In this document: positions 35,356-44,568 of the stretch, piece after piece
Numbering within the stretch: position 1 is the stretch's first letter
Layout of the letters: each line of letters begins with the position of its first letter
Source of the DNA: Paracoccus acridae
GTDB lineage: Bacteria > Pseudomonadota > Alphaproteobacteria > Rhodobacterales > Rhodobacteraceae
DNA: 64,000 nucleotides
Reading direction: 5' to 3'
Assembly: GCF_014642735.1 (NCBI RefSeq)
Contig: NZ_BMIV01000002.1
Location: forward strand, 310,001 to 374,000
The notes under the pieces: generated by a model
Database searches by the model: none
What the model saw: the letters and a program-made list of their open reading frames with translations, nothing else
Told to the model about the DNA's origin: nothing
Program-made: the position numbers and the translations under genes

Positions 35356-35943
35356 ATGGTCATGTCAGCACCCATGCGGGAGGGGACGCGTTTGGACGAC
35401 CTGAAGATTTCGGAGGCCGCGCTGAACCAGCCCGTCATCGCCACGGAACGGTTCATCCTGCGCCCCCTGCGTCCTTCGGATGCGGGGATGATCGCCCATT
35501 ACACCGCCGACAAGCGAGTGGCCGAAGGCACACGCGCCATTCCCCATCCCTTGCCGCCCGGCGCGTCCGAAGCCTTTGTGGCCCGCGCCTTGTCGGCCGA
35601 GCGGACCGAGGATGTCTGGGCCATCGACGGGTCCGCCAACAAGCTGGCCGAACTTCTGGGCGTCGTGTCCCTGACACGGATGGAAGGCGACCAGTCCGAA
35701 CTGGGCTTCTGGATCGGCGCGGGCTTCTGGAACACCGGCTTCGCGACCGAGGCTGTGGATGCCCTGGTCAAGGCCAACCCCCACAAGGCCCGCACGCTGT
35801 TCGCCGAGGTGTTCCAGGACAACCCCGGATCGGCACGGGTTCTGACCAATTGCGGTTTCGTTTATCTCGGCGATGCCGAAAGCTGGTCGGTTGCCCGCAA
35901 TGCCCGTGTTCCGACCTGGACCTATCTGCGCAAGATGGGCTGA
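35356..35943 (+). CDS. GNAT family N-acetyltransferase (RimJ/RimL-like)
   Basis: The 195-residue protein has the RimJ/RimL-type GNAT layout: TERFILRPLRPSDAGMIAHYTADKRVAEGTR, a central GVVSLTRMEGDQSELGFWIGAGFWNTGFATEAVDALV block containing the acetyl-CoA loop, and NPGSARVLTNCGFVYLG. Family members acetylate protein N-termini or small molecules; the target here is not known. GGGGAGGGAAG precedes the ATG at 35356. A hairpin follows the stop. Confidence 0.87.
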   Translation: MVMSAPMREGTRLDDLKISEAALNQPVIATERFILRPLRPSDAGMIAHYTADKRVAEGTRAIPHPLPPGASEAFVARALSAERTEDVWAIDGSANKLAELLGVVSLTRMEGDQSELGFWIGAGFWNTGFATEAVDALVKANPHKARTLFAEVFQDNPGSARVLTNCGFVYLGDAESWSVARNARVPTWTYLRKMG

Positions 35944-35949
35944 AGCACA

Positions 35950-35967
35950 GGGGGCGCTTGCGCCCCC
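35950..35967 (+). terminator. Hairpin after the GNAT gene
   Basis: GGGGGCGC and GCGCCCCC are separated by two bases, giving a 4-base effective loop, followed by TTGTGG. The stem begins 7 bases after the TGA. The T-run is poor. Confidence 0.6.
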
Positions 35968-36069
35968 TTGTGGCGTGCCGCGGGCCATTCACCGCCCAAG
36001 GTTATTTTCGTGAAGAGGAAGCCGGTTGCAGAATCTGCATCTGCCCCGCTTGCATTCATGCGACGAGAG

Positions 36070-36075
36070 CATAAT
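36070..36075 (+). promoter_or_regulatory. Candidate -10 box next to the monooxygenase start
   Basis: CATAAT lies 8 bases before the ATG at 36084 and no Shine-Dalgarno is present. TTGCAT at 36050-36055 is the nearest -35-like hexamer, with a short 14-base spacing. The layout would give a leaderless or nearly leaderless message. Confidence 0.3.
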
Positions 36076-36083
36076 TCGGCTGC

Positions 36084-37070
36084 ATGAGCATGCCGTATTC
36101 CCTTCTCGATCTATCGCCGGTGCCCGAGGGTTCTGAAGCCCGCGACGCCATCCGCAACACGCTGGAACTTGCCGTCAAGGCAGAGGGCTGGGGCTATCGC
36201 CGGTTCTGGCTGGCGGAACATCACAACATGCCGGGCATCGCCAGTGCGGCGACGGCGGTGCTGATCGGGCTGGTGGCACAGGCGACATCGCGGATCAGGG
36301 TCGGTGCGGGCGGGATCATGTTGCCCAACCATGCGCCCCTGACCGTGGCCGAGGCTTTCGGTACCCTGGCCACCGCTTTCCCGGATCGGATCGACCTGGG
36401 GCTGGGCCGGGCGCCGGGCGGAGATGGTGCCGTCATCCGTGCCCTGCGGCGCGACCCGATGGCGGACAGCTTTCCGCAGGATGTGGTCGAACTTCTGGAT
36501 TACCTTGGGCCGGAACGCCCCGGCGCCGCCGTCCGCGCACTGCCGGGCGAGGGCACGAACGTGCCGGTCTGGATCTTGGGCAGCAGCCTGTTCGGCGCGC
36601 AGCTGGCCGCGCATCTGGGCCTGCCCTATGCCTTTGCCAGCCATTTCGCACCCGGTGATCTGGACCGCGCCATCGCGATCTATCGCGAGCGGTTCCGGCC
36701 GGGGCCGTGGAACGACCGGCCGCAGGTGATGCTGGCGATCAACGTCTTCGCAGCCGACGATGCCGAGGAAGCGCGGTATCTGCGCACCTCGATGCAATTG
36801 GCCTTCGCACGCCTGCGGACAGGGATGCCCGGCAAGTTGCCGCGTCCCGTGCGTGATCTGGATGCCGAGATCGGCCCGCAGATGCGCCGGATGGTCGATG
36901 AGGCCTTGAAGATCAGCGCGGTGGGCAATGCCGATGACGTTGGCGTCCAGTTGCGCGACCTGATCGCCACCTATCGCCCGGATGAGGTGATCCTGACCGG
37001 CCAGATCCATGACCAGCAGGCCCGGCTGCGCAGCTTCGAGATTGCGGCCGATGTGATGAAGGCGATCTAG
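36084..37070 (+). CDS. LLM class flavin-dependent oxidoreductase (MsnO8-like)
   Basis: The 328-residue protein belongs to the bacterial luciferase-like monooxygenase family, in the short MsnO8-like group (starting [26 protein letters not shown]). FMN-site signatures include [41 protein letters not shown] and [13 protein letters not shown]. It would oxidise an unknown substrate with reduced FMN and oxygen. No flavin reductase is next to it. A strong bidirectional hairpin separates it from convergent trpS. Confidence 0.9.
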   Translation: MSMPYSLLDLSPVPEGSEARDAIRNTLELAVKAEGWGYRRFWLAEHHNMPGIASAATAVLIGLVAQATSRIRVGAGGIMLPNHAPLTVAEAFGTLATAFPDRIDLGLGRAPGGDGAVIRALRRDPMADSFPQDVVELLDYLGPERPGAAVRALPGEGTNVPVWILGSSLFGAQLAAHLGLPYAFASHFAPGDLDRAIAIYRERFRPGPWNDRPQVMLAINVFAADDAEEARYLRTSMQLAFARLRTGMPGKLPRPVRDLDAEIGPQMRRMVDEALKISAVGNADDVGVQLRDLIATYRPDEVILTGQIHDQQARLRSFEIAADVMKAI

Positions 37071-37103
37071 CGGACCGGCTTGCACCGGAAAAGTCGACCA
37101 GGA

Positions 37104-37136
37104 AAGGCCGCCCCGATCATGCGACGGGGCGGCCTT
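37104..37136. terminator. Bidirectional terminator hairpin
   Basis: A perfect 12-base stem AAGGCCGCCCCG/CGGGGCGGCCTT with a 9-base loop lies between the monooxygenase gene and the trpS stop. TTCTT follows rightward and TTTCC leftward. Confidence 0.82.
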
Positions 37137-37142
37137 CTTGCG

Positions 37143-38177
37143 TCAGGGGCGCGTGCGCAGCAGGCCCATGATCTCTTTCGTGCGTTCCAGGATCGGGGTC
37201 GCGATCTCGTCCGCACGGATCGCGCCTTCGCCAAGGATGCGGTCGATCTCGGCAGGGTCGGCCATGAAGTCGTTCATCCGCTTCGTAATCGGTTCCAGCG
37301 AGGAGACGGCGAGATCGGCAAGCGCGGGCTTGAAGGCGCCGAAGCCCTGGCCCTCGAACCGCGACAGGACAGCGTCGGGGGTCTGGTCGGCCAGGGCGGC
37401 ATAGATGTTGACCAGGTTGCGCGCCTCGGGCCGGTCCTTCAATCCTTCGGTCGTGCCCGGCAGGGGGTCCGCGTCCGTGCGGGCCTTGCGGATTTTCTGG
37501 GCGATTGCGTCCGCGTCGTCCGTCAGGTTGATCCGGCTGGCATCCGAAGGATCGGACTTCGACATCTTCTTGCTGCCGTCGCGCAGCGACATGACGCGGG
37601 TCGCCACGCCCTCGATCAAGGGTTCGGTGATCGGGAACTGCTCGACGCCGTAGTCGTGGTTGAACTTGGCGGCGATGTCGCGGGTCAGTTCCAGGTGCTG
37701 CTTCTGATCCTCGCCCACTGGCACCGCGGTCGCCTGATAAGTCAGGATGTCGGCGGCCATCAGCGCCGGATAGGCCAGCAGGCCCAAGCTGACGTTTTCG
37801 GTGTTCTTTCCCGCCTTGTCCTTGAACTGGGTCATCCGGTACATCCATCCGACCCGCGCCACGGTGTTGAACAGCCAGGCCATTTCCGCATGGGCGGAAA
37901 CCTGGCTCTGGTTGAACAGGACCGACTGTTGCGGATCGACGCCTGCGGCCATGAAGGCCGCTGCCGCCTCGCGGATGTTGCGGCGCAGGGTCTCGGGTTC
38001 CTGCCAGACGGTGATCGCGTGCAGATCCACAAGGCAATAGATCGTCTCGGCCTCGCCCCCTTGAAGGGCCGCGAAGCGTTTCAGGGCGCCAAGATAATTG
38101 CCCAGCGTCAGCCCGCCCGAGGGCTGGATGCCCGAGAAGATGCGCGGTTTGAAACGGGTTTTCGTCGTCTCGGTCAT
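37143..38177 (-). CDS. trpS: Tryptophanyl-tRNA synthetase
   Basis: TrpS charges tRNA-Trp. The 344-residue class I synthetase shows the HIGH-equivalent TLGN at residues 24-27 ([15 protein letters not shown]) and the KMSKS loop ([15 protein letters not shown]). The [19 protein letters not shown] block is also characteristic. It starts at 38177, 76 bases from the divergent rhomboid-fold gene. No trp attenuator-like leader is visible. Confidence 0.97.
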   Translation of the reverse strand: MTETTKTRFKPRIFSGIQPSGGLTLGNYLGALKRFAALQGGEAETIYCLVDLHAITVWQEPETLRRNIREAAAAFMAAGVDPQQSVLFNQSQVSAHAEMAWLFNTVARVGWMYRMTQFKDKAGKNTENVSLGLLAYPALMAADILTYQATAVPVGEDQKQHLELTRDIAAKFNHDYGVEQFPITEPLIEGVATRVMSLRDGSKKMSKSDPSDASRINLTDDADAIAQKIRKARTDADPLPGTTEGLKDRPEARNLVNIYAALADQTPDAVLSRFEGQGFGAFKPALADLAVSSLEPITKRMNDFMADPAEIDRILGEGAIRADEIATPILERTKEIMGLLRTRP

Positions 38178-38252
38178 GTCGGGCCTGCTTGGATTTTTGC
38201 TGCCAGTGGCTTAGCCCTTGCCCAAAGCGACCGCAACCGCGAAGGAATCCCG

Positions 38253-38954
38253 ATGCGCCAGGCCATGCCCACCTCGCCCCTCAACCCGCTGCCCGTCGTG
38301 CTTTGGGCCCTGGCCCTGCCGGCCATCGCGGGCGAGATCGTGTTCCTGCTGGGCCAGACGGGCCTGATCGGCGGGGCGCAGGGCGTCGGCCTGCGGTTGT
38401 CGGCCATGCAGATGACCCGCTTTGCTCCCGAGATGGTGCAGCGCATGTGGCAGCTTGGCGCGGTGGATTGGGACCACGCTTATCGCATCCTGACCTATAG
38501 CTTCGTCAACTCGTCCTTCACTCATGCGCTGTTTGTGGTCGTCTTCACGCTTGCGCTTGGCAACATGATCGCGCGAGAGTTCCGCGCCTGGGCAGTCGTC
38601 GCGCTGTTCCTGGGTTCGGCGATCGGCGGCGCGTTGGTCTATACGGCGGCGATCTCGGTCCTGCCGGGGCGGCCGGGGCCGCTGATCGGCGGCTATCCGG
38701 CGGTCTATGGGCTGGTGGGGGCCTTCACCTTCCTGCTGTGGTCGCGGCTGGGGGCGGTCCACGCCAACCGGATGCGGGCCTTCACGCTGATCGGGATGCT
38801 GCTGGCCTTCCAGCTTGTCTTCGGGATCGTCTTCGGCGGCGCGGGCTATGGCTGGATCGCCGAGATCGCGGGCTTTGGCGCGGGCTTCCTTCTCAGCTTC
38901 GTGCTGGTGGACGGGGGCGTGCAGCGGGTGCTGCGCCAGATCCGGGCGCGCTAG
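38253..38954 (+). CDS. Rhomboid-fold membrane protein lacking catalytic residues
   Basis: The 233-residue protein has about six transmembrane segments and rhomboid-like blocks: ILTYSFVNSSFTHALFVVVFTLALGN (residues 79-104), GGYPAVYGLVGAF (146-158) and AEIAGFGAGF (203-212). In active rhomboid proteases the second block is GxSG and the third has the catalytic His (AH). Here Ser is replaced by Tyr148 and His by Glu204, so proteolysis is not expected. AAGGAA lies upstream of the ATG at 38253. Its TAG is shared as CTAG with convergent murJ. Confidence 0.78.
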   Translation: MRQAMPTSPLNPLPVVLWALALPAIAGEIVFLLGQTGLIGGAQGVGLRLSAMQMTRFAPEMVQRMWQLGAVDWDHAYRILTYSFVNSSFTHALFVVVFTLALGNMIAREFRAWAVVALFLGSAIGGALVYTAAISVLPGRPGPLIGGYPAVYGLVGAFTFLLWSRLGAVHANRMRAFTLIGMLLAFQLVFGIVFGGAGYGWIAEIAGFGAGFLLSFVLVDGGVQRVLRQIRAR

Positions 38955-40480
38955 CCGCGCCGGACCGCGGCCTTCAGGTCCGACAGCCGATAGGCTCGCG
39001 TCACGAAGCTGAGCGCGAAGTAGATCGCGGCCCCGCCGAAGACCAGGATCGCCAGGCTCGGCACGCGACCGATGCCCGCATCATCCAGCCAGCCCGTCAT
39101 CAGCCACAACGCGCCCGCCATCAGCGCCGATGACAGCACGATCAGCGGCGTCTTGCGGCGCAGGCGATCGTCGGCGCGGGCCGCGTCGCCCATGGCCCGT
39201 GTGCCCCACCACAGTTGCGCGACCATGATCCAGGCGGCAATGGTGGTGCCAAGGGCCGCTGCTAGAAAGCCCAGGACGGGCATCAGTCCAAAGGCGACAA
39301 GCGCGTTCACCACCATCGACCAAAGGGCATAGCGGAAGGGGGTCTTCGTGTCCTCGCGCGCGAAATACAGCGGTTGCAGGATCTTCTGCAGCACGAAGGC
39401 GGGCAGGCCGAAGGCATAGACGATCAGCGCGCGGGCGGTCTGGGTGGTGTCATAGGCGGTGAATTCGCCGCGTTCGAACAGGGTGCGGACCATGGGTTCG
39501 GCGATCACCGCGATGGCGAAGGCGGCGGGCAGGGTCAGGAACAGCCCGAATTCTGTCGCACGGGAATAGGCCGACTGTCCGCCCGCGTGATCGCCCGCCC
39601 GCAACCGGCGCGCCAGTTCCGGCAGCAGGACCACGGCCACCGCTGCGCCCACCACCCCCAGGGGCAGTTGATAAAGGCGGTCGGAATAGGACAGCCAGGA
39701 AATCGCGCCCTCGAAATGGCTGGCGACTTGGCGGCCCACCAGCAGGTTGATCTGCACGACGCCTCCTGCGAAGGCGGCAGGCAGGGCCACGGCCAGCAAC
39801 CGGCGCATGTCAGGCGTCAGGCGCGGGCGCTGCGGTCGGAAGGACCAGCCCGTGCGACGGGCGTCCCACCAGACAAGCGCAAGCTGCGCGATGCCCGTGA
39901 TGGGCGTGGCCCAGGCCAGCGTCAGGCCCACGTCCCAGCCGCGCCACCAGGCAATCGCCATGGCCGCGATGAACAGCAGGTTCAGCAGCACCGGCGCGGC
40001 AGCGGCGGCCGTGAAGCGGCCATTGGCGTTCAGCACGCCCGAGATCATCGAAGCCAGCGAGATCAGCAGGATATAGGGGAACATGATCCGGCCGTATTGC
40101 ACGGCCAGCGGAAACCGTTCGTCCCCTGCAAATCCCGCTGCCATCAGCCAGACCAGCACCGGCATGAACACCATCGCGACGGCAGACAGCAGCAGCACGG
40201 TCATCAGAAGGCCCGAAAACGCTTCTGACGCAAAGCGTTGCGCGTCCGGGCGGTCGTCCAGCTTCTTGGAAAACATCGGCACGAAGGCCGTGTTGAAGGC
40301 GCCTTCCGCGAAGAAGCGGCGAAACATGTTGGGCAGCGACAGCCCCACGAAAAAGGCGTCGGCGACAGCCCCGCTGCCCAGCCAGGCGGCCATCAGGATG
40401 TCGCGCACGAATCCCGACAAACGCGACACGAAGGTCCAGATCCCTACCGAGAGGAATCCGCGCACCAGTCCCGATTTCAT
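38951..40480 (-). CDS. murJ: Lipid II flippase MurJ
   Basis: MurJ flips lipid II across the inner membrane for peptidoglycan synthesis. The 509-residue protein has the MOP-superfamily layout of about 14 transmembrane segments. It starts with GLVRGFLSVGIWTFVSRLSGFVRDILMA, carries SLPNMFRRFFAEGAFNTAFVP near residue 50, and FALWSMVVNALVAFG-like C-terminal helices. The start at 40480 is set by the family N-terminus and places the gene 4 bases after glnD. It is likely co-transcribed with glnD. Confidence 0.95.
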   Translation of the reverse strand: MKSGLVRGFLSVGIWTFVSRLSGFVRDILMAAWLGSGAVADAFFVGLSLPNMFRRFFAEGAFNTAFVPMFSKKLDDRPDAQRFASEAFSGLLMTVLLLSAVAMVFMPVLVWLMAAGFAGDERFPLAVQYGRIMFPYILLISLASMISGVLNANGRFTAAAAAPVLLNLLFIAAMAIAWWRGWDVGLTLAWATPITGIAQLALVWWDARRTGWSFRPQRPRLTPDMRRLLAVALPAAFAGGVVQINLLVGRQVASHFEGAISWLSYSDRLYQLPLGVVGAAVAVVLLPELARRLRAGDHAGGQSAYSRATEFGLFLTLPAAFAIAVIAEPMVRTLFERGEFTAYDTTQTARALIVYAFGLPAFVLQKILQPLYFAREDTKTPFRYALWSMVVNALVAFGLMPVLGFLAAALGTTIAAWIMVAQLWWGTRAMGDAARADDRLRRKTPLIVLSSALMAGALWLMTGWLDDAGIGRVPSLAILVFGGAAIYFALSFVTRAYRLSDLKAAVRRG

Positions 40481-40484
40481 GATT

Positions 40485-43268
40485 TCAAGCCTCTGCCCGT
40501 TTTGCCCCGTCGGCAATAGCCGCGCGCAGCTTCTTTTCCAAGGCGTCGCGCTTGGCCTCGCTGTGCAGCTTCAGGCCGAACATGTCCTTGACATAGAAGC
40601 TGTCCACCACCTGCGCGCCGAAGGTGGCGATCACGGCGCTGACGATCTGGATGTGGTTCGCAGCCATGGTCCGCGTCAGGTCGTAAAGCAGGCCGGGACG
40701 GTCGCGGGTATCGACCTCGATGATGGTATAGATGTCGCTGCCTTCGTTGTCGAAGGTGACATGGGTGGGGAACTTGAATTCGCGCGTCCGCTTCTTGGGC
40801 TTGTCGCGGCTGGCAAAGGCCTCTCGCGCGACGATCTCGCCCTTCAGGGTGCGCAGGATCGTCTGGCGCAGCTTGGGCAGGCGATCCTCGGCGAAGGGGC
40901 GGCCGTCGGGATCCTGCACCCAGAACACCGCCGTCGCAAAGCCGTCGCGGGTCGTATAGGTGCGCGCATCCACCACGTTCGCACCCATCAGGGTCAGCGC
41001 CCCGCAAAGGCGCGAGAAGATGCCCGGATGGTCGGCCAGGACAAAGGCCGCGCGGGTCGCATCGCGGTCGTGGTCGGCGCAGAGGTCGATGCGGATCTCG
41101 TCCGGGCCGATGTCGCCCAGCAGTTCGGCGAAGGTCGCCTGCGTTTCCGTGGGCAGGCCCGACCAGTAGTTGTCGTAATGGCGGCCCAGTTCCGCCCGGA
41201 TCGTCCTGGCCTCCCACCCCTTGGCGACCAGCAGGTGGCGCAGGCTGCGCTTGGCCTCGTTCTGGCGGCGGTCGCGGTTCAGTTCCTCCAGCCCGTTTTC
41301 AAGCACCAGGGCGGTTTCGGTATGCAGCTTGCGCAGCAGCGCGGCCTTCCAGTTGTTCCAGGTGCCGGGACCGACGCCGCGTATGTCGCAGACGGTCAGC
41401 ACCAGCAGCATGTCCAGCCGCCTGCGGGTCTTCACCGCCTTGGCGAAGTCGCGCAGGGTGCGCGGGTCGCCGATGTCGCGCTTTTGCGCCACGTCCGACA
41501 TCAGCAGGTGATTGCGGACCAGCCATTCCACCGTGTCGATGTCGTCCTGCGGAAAGCCGAAGCGGGCCGCGATCCGACGCGCCAGGCGGGCGCCAAGAAT
41601 CGAATGATCCTCGCGCCGGCCCTTGCCGATGTCGTGCAGCAGCACTGCCAGATACAGGACGCGGCGGTTGACGCCGCTTTCCATGATCTCGCTGGACAGG
41701 GGCAGATCCTCGGGATGCTCGCCTCGCTCGATCTCGGCCAGGGCGGCGACGCATTGGATGGAATGTTCGTCGACGGTATAGTGATGATACATGTTGAACT
41801 GCATCATTGCCACGACGGGTTCGAATTCGGGGATGAAGGCGGCCAGAACGCCCAGTTCGTTCATGCGCCGCAGCCCCCGTTCGGGATTGCCGTGCTTCAG
41901 CAGCAGATCCATGAAGATGCGGTTCGCCTCGGGGTCGGATCGCACCTTGTCGTCGATCAAGTCCAGGTTGGCCGCGACCAGCCGCATCGCGTCGGGATGG
42001 ATCAGCAGGCCGGTGCGCAGCGCTTCCTCGAACAGGCGCAGGATGTTCAGGGGGTCGGCCAGGAATTCGGCATCATCCGCGATGCAAAGGCGGCCGTGAT
42101 TGTCGGTGAAGCCGGGTCTTACCTTGCGGCGGCGGCGGAACAGGCGGCCCAGGAACGGGGCGCTGCGGACATGGCGCGCTTCAAGTTCCGTCAGAAAGAC
42201 CCGGGTCAGTTCGCCCACATGGGTGGCGTGGCGGAAGTAATCCTGCATGAAGTATTCGACGCCGCGCCGGGCCGAGGTATCGCGATAGTCCATGCGCCTC
42301 GCGACCTCGACCTGCATGTCGAAGGACAGCACGTCCACGGGCCGCCCCGCGATCAGGTGCAGGTGGCAGCGCACGGCCCACAGGAAATCCTCGGCCTGCC
42401 AGAAGGCCAGGTGTTCCTCGCGCGTGAAGACGCCAAGATCGACCAGTTCCACCGCGCGATCGACCCGGTGGATGTACTTCGCGATCCAGTACAGCGTCTG
42501 CAGGTCGCGCAACCCGCCCTTGCCTTCCTTGACATTGGGTTCAAGGACGTATCGCTGCCCGCCCTGCCGCTGATGCCGGGCCGAGCGTTCTTCCAGCTTG
42601 GCCTCGATGAATTCGGGCACGGTCTTCGAAAACAGTTCCACCCACAGCCGTTCGCGCAGTTCCTCGGCCAAGGGGGCGTGCCCGGCGACCAGCCGGTGTT
42701 CCACCAAGGATGTGCGGATGGTCATGTCGCCGGCGCCCAGGCGGATGCAATCCTCGACGCTGCGGATCGAATGGCCGATCTTCAGCTTCAGATCCCACAG
42801 GATGTACAGCATGGATTCGACCACGCTTTCGGCCCAGGCGGTGATCTTCCAGGGCGTCAGGAACAGCAGATCCACGTCCGACGCGGGCGCCATCTCGGCC
42901 CGGCCGTAACCGCCGACGCCCAGCACGGCCAGACGCTCGGCCTCGGACAGGGATTGCTGGGGGTGCAGCCAGGCCGTCGCGACATGATGGGTGGCAATGA
43001 CGATGCCGTCGGTCAAGGTGGCGATCGCGCGGACGGTTTCGCGCGCGGCGCGGGGATGGCTGGTCAGGCCCGCCTCGATCGCGCGCATGGCCTCGGCACG
43101 GGCCTCGGACAAGGCGGTGACAGCGCGGGCGCGGATTTCGCGGCGGTCCGTCAGCCCGTGCAGCGCGGCGTCCAGCATGGGCAGGAACGTAAGGGGGTCA
43201 AAGATGGGATGCGCCCCGGACAGGGCCGGGGCGCTTTGCAGGACTGCCGTATCGGAACGGTCGGCCAA
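40485..43268 (-). CDS. glnD: [Protein-PII] uridylyltransferase / uridylyl-removing enzyme
   Basis: GlnD senses glutamine and adds or removes UMP on PII proteins, setting nitrogen assimilation. The 927-residue protein has the nucleotidyltransferase motif GGYGRAEMAPASDVDLLFL near residue 117, the HD phosphohydrolase motif (LLHDIGKGRREDHS), and two C-terminal ACT domains (LADHPGIFSRLCGALTLMGANVVDARTY and RDRPGLLYDLTRTMAANHIQI). It lies between the LpoA-like lipoprotein gene (2 bases upstream) and murJ (4 bases downstream), so a three-gene operon is likely. Confidence 0.97.
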   Translation of the reverse strand: MADRSDTAVLQSAPALSGAHPIFDPLTFLPMLDAALHGLTDRREIRARAVTALSEARAEAMRAIEAGLTSHPRAARETVRAIATLTDGIVIATHHVATAWLHPQQSLSEAERLAVLGVGGYGRAEMAPASDVDLLFLTPWKITAWAESVVESMLYILWDLKLKIGHSIRSVEDCIRLGAGDMTIRTSLVEHRLVAGHAPLAEELRERLWVELFSKTVPEFIEAKLEERSARHQRQGGQRYVLEPNVKEGKGGLRDLQTLYWIAKYIHRVDRAVELVDLGVFTREEHLAFWQAEDFLWAVRCHLHLIAGRPVDVLSFDMQVEVARRMDYRDTSARRGVEYFMQDYFRHATHVGELTRVFLTELEARHVRSAPFLGRLFRRRRKVRPGFTDNHGRLCIADDAEFLADPLNILRLFEEALRTGLLIHPDAMRLVAANLDLIDDKVRSDPEANRIFMDLLLKHGNPERGLRRMNELGVLAAFIPEFEPVVAMMQFNMYHHYTVDEHSIQCVAALAEIERGEHPEDLPLSSEIMESGVNRRVLYLAVLLHDIGKGRREDHSILGARLARRIAARFGFPQDDIDTVEWLVRNHLLMSDVAQKRDIGDPRTLRDFAKAVKTRRRLDMLLVLTVCDIRGVGPGTWNNWKAALLRKLHTETALVLENGLEELNRDRRQNEAKRSLRHLLVAKGWEARTIRAELGRHYDNYWSGLPTETQATFAELLGDIGPDEIRIDLCADHDRDATRAAFVLADHPGIFSRLCGALTLMGANVVDARTYTTRDGFATAVFWVQDPDGRPFAEDRLPKLRQTILRTLKGEIVAREAFASRDKPKKRTREFKFPTHVTFDNEGSDIYTIIEVDTRDRPGLLYDLTRTMAANHIQIVSAVIATFGAQVVDSFYVKDMFGLKLHSEAKRDALEKKLRAAIADGAKRAEA

Positions 43269-43270
43269 GA

Positions 43271-44479
43271 TCAGAACCCGGCGCCGCCAAAGCCGCGCGG
43301 TGCTGGATCCAGGATCACCAGCCGGTTGCCGCGCAGGGTGGCCACCGCCAGGGCGCGTTCGGAGGTGCCGTCCGGCCGCAGCCGGAAGACGCCGCCCACG
43401 CCCGAGAAGCCCGCCCGCTGGGTCAGGCCGGTGGTGGTCAGGGCATTGCGCTGTCCGCCGCGCACCAGGGACGCGATGGCTGCGACCCCGTCATAGGCAA
43501 GGCTTGCCAGTTCATGCGGCTGTTCGCCATGGGCGCTGCGATAGCGTGCGTCGAACTGTGCCCGCAGGCCCTGGTCGGGGATCGCGAACCAGCCTTCCTG
43601 CAACTGCGGCAGGCTGGCACGGGCCGGGGGCTGGTCCCAGCGGGTCAGTCCCATCATCTGCGTCACCGGCGACCGGACGCCCGCAGCGGCCAGCTTTTCC
43701 GTCAGATAGGGAAGGACGGCCTGGTTGTTGGCGGTCATGAACACCGCATCGACCTGTCCCGACTGCGCCGCATTGGCGATCTGCGGAACCACGGCGTCGA
43801 TGCCGGTGACCGATACGGGATGGTTGATGCGTCCGGCCATGCGCGCACCATTGCGGGCGACGGCGGTTTCGATGGCCCGCCCGCCAAGCTGGCCCGCGAT
43901 GTCGTCCTCGGCCACGACATAGACGTTGCGCTTGCCCTGGCGCACCCCATAGCCGACAAGCCGGTCGGCAATGTTGGCGAAGCTGTTGCCCAGGATGAAG
44001 ACGTTGCCGCCCGCGATCTCGGCGTTGTTCGAGAAGGTCAGCACGTTGATGTTGCGCGGCCGCATGGCGTTGCCGACGGCATTGGCGCCTTCGGCAAACA
44101 GCGGGCCGACGATGATCTGCGCTCCCGCGTCCGCCGCGGAGTTGGCCTGGGCCACCGCCTGTTCGGTACTGGTGCCGGTATCATAGACCCGCAGATCGAC
44201 GCTGGCGCCCTGTGCGTCCGCCGCAGCCATCCGTGCCGAGTTCCTGAGGCTGCGCGCCAGCCATTCCAGATCGGCCGATCCGCTGCCGCCCGGCACCAGC
44301 AGGGCAACCCGGACCGGTTCTCCGGGATTGATCAGGGGGCCGATGGCCGGGCCGCTGGCCTGCTGCGATCCCCCGACCGGGTCGCAGGCCGCAAGAACGA
44401 AGGCGGAGAGAATGGCGGCGGCACCCGTGACGACGCGGCGCAATCCGGTGGCGGGCCGGGTTGTGGCGGAAACGACCAT
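43271..44479 (-). CDS. Penicillin-binding protein activator lipoprotein (LpoA-like)
   Basis: The 402-residue protein has a signal ending in a lipobox with Cys at 32 (FVLAACDP), so it should be a lipoprotein. The rest is a type-1 periplasmic-binding fold (VRVALLVPGGSGSADLEWLARSLRNSARMAAAD, IIVGPLFAEGANAV, VFILGNSFANIADRLVGY), as in the LpoA/YraM activator of class A penicillin-binding proteins. GGGAAG precedes ATG 44479. As in Escherichia coli, it is divergent from rsmI, with yraN close by. An amino-acid-binding role is less likely. Confidence 0.86.
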   Translation of the reverse strand: MVVSATTRPATGLRRVVTGAAAILSAFVLAACDPVGGSQQASGPAIGPLINPGEPVRVALLVPGGSGSADLEWLARSLRNSARMAAADAQGASVDLRVYDTGTSTEQAVAQANSAADAGAQIIVGPLFAEGANAVGNAMRPRNINVLTFSNNAEIAGGNVFILGNSFANIADRLVGYGVRQGKRNVYVVAEDDIAGQLGGRAIETAVARNGARMAGRINHPVSVTGIDAVVPQIANAAQSGQVDAVFMTANNQAVLPYLTEKLAAAGVRSPVTQMMGLTRWDQPPARASLPQLQEGWFAIPDQGLRAQFDARYRSAHGEQPHELASLAYDGVAAIASLVRGGQRNALTTTGLTQRAGFSGVGGVFRLRPDGTSERALAVATLRGNRLVILDPAPRGFGGAGF

Positions 44480-44568
44480 ATGAAACTTCCCTGCTGTAAG
44501 GTATCGGCGAGGTGCCGGCAGCCTAGGACCAATAGACCTGCTTGGCAATCAGTCGGAAGGAGAGGACG

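Noticed and set aside
40083..43496. Open frame of 1137 codons on the plus strand
   Set aside because: It lies antisense to glnD, murJ and the LpoA-like gene, all of which have clear family motifs. Its translation is low-complexity His/Gln/Arg-rich, typical of antisense frames in GC-rich DNA.
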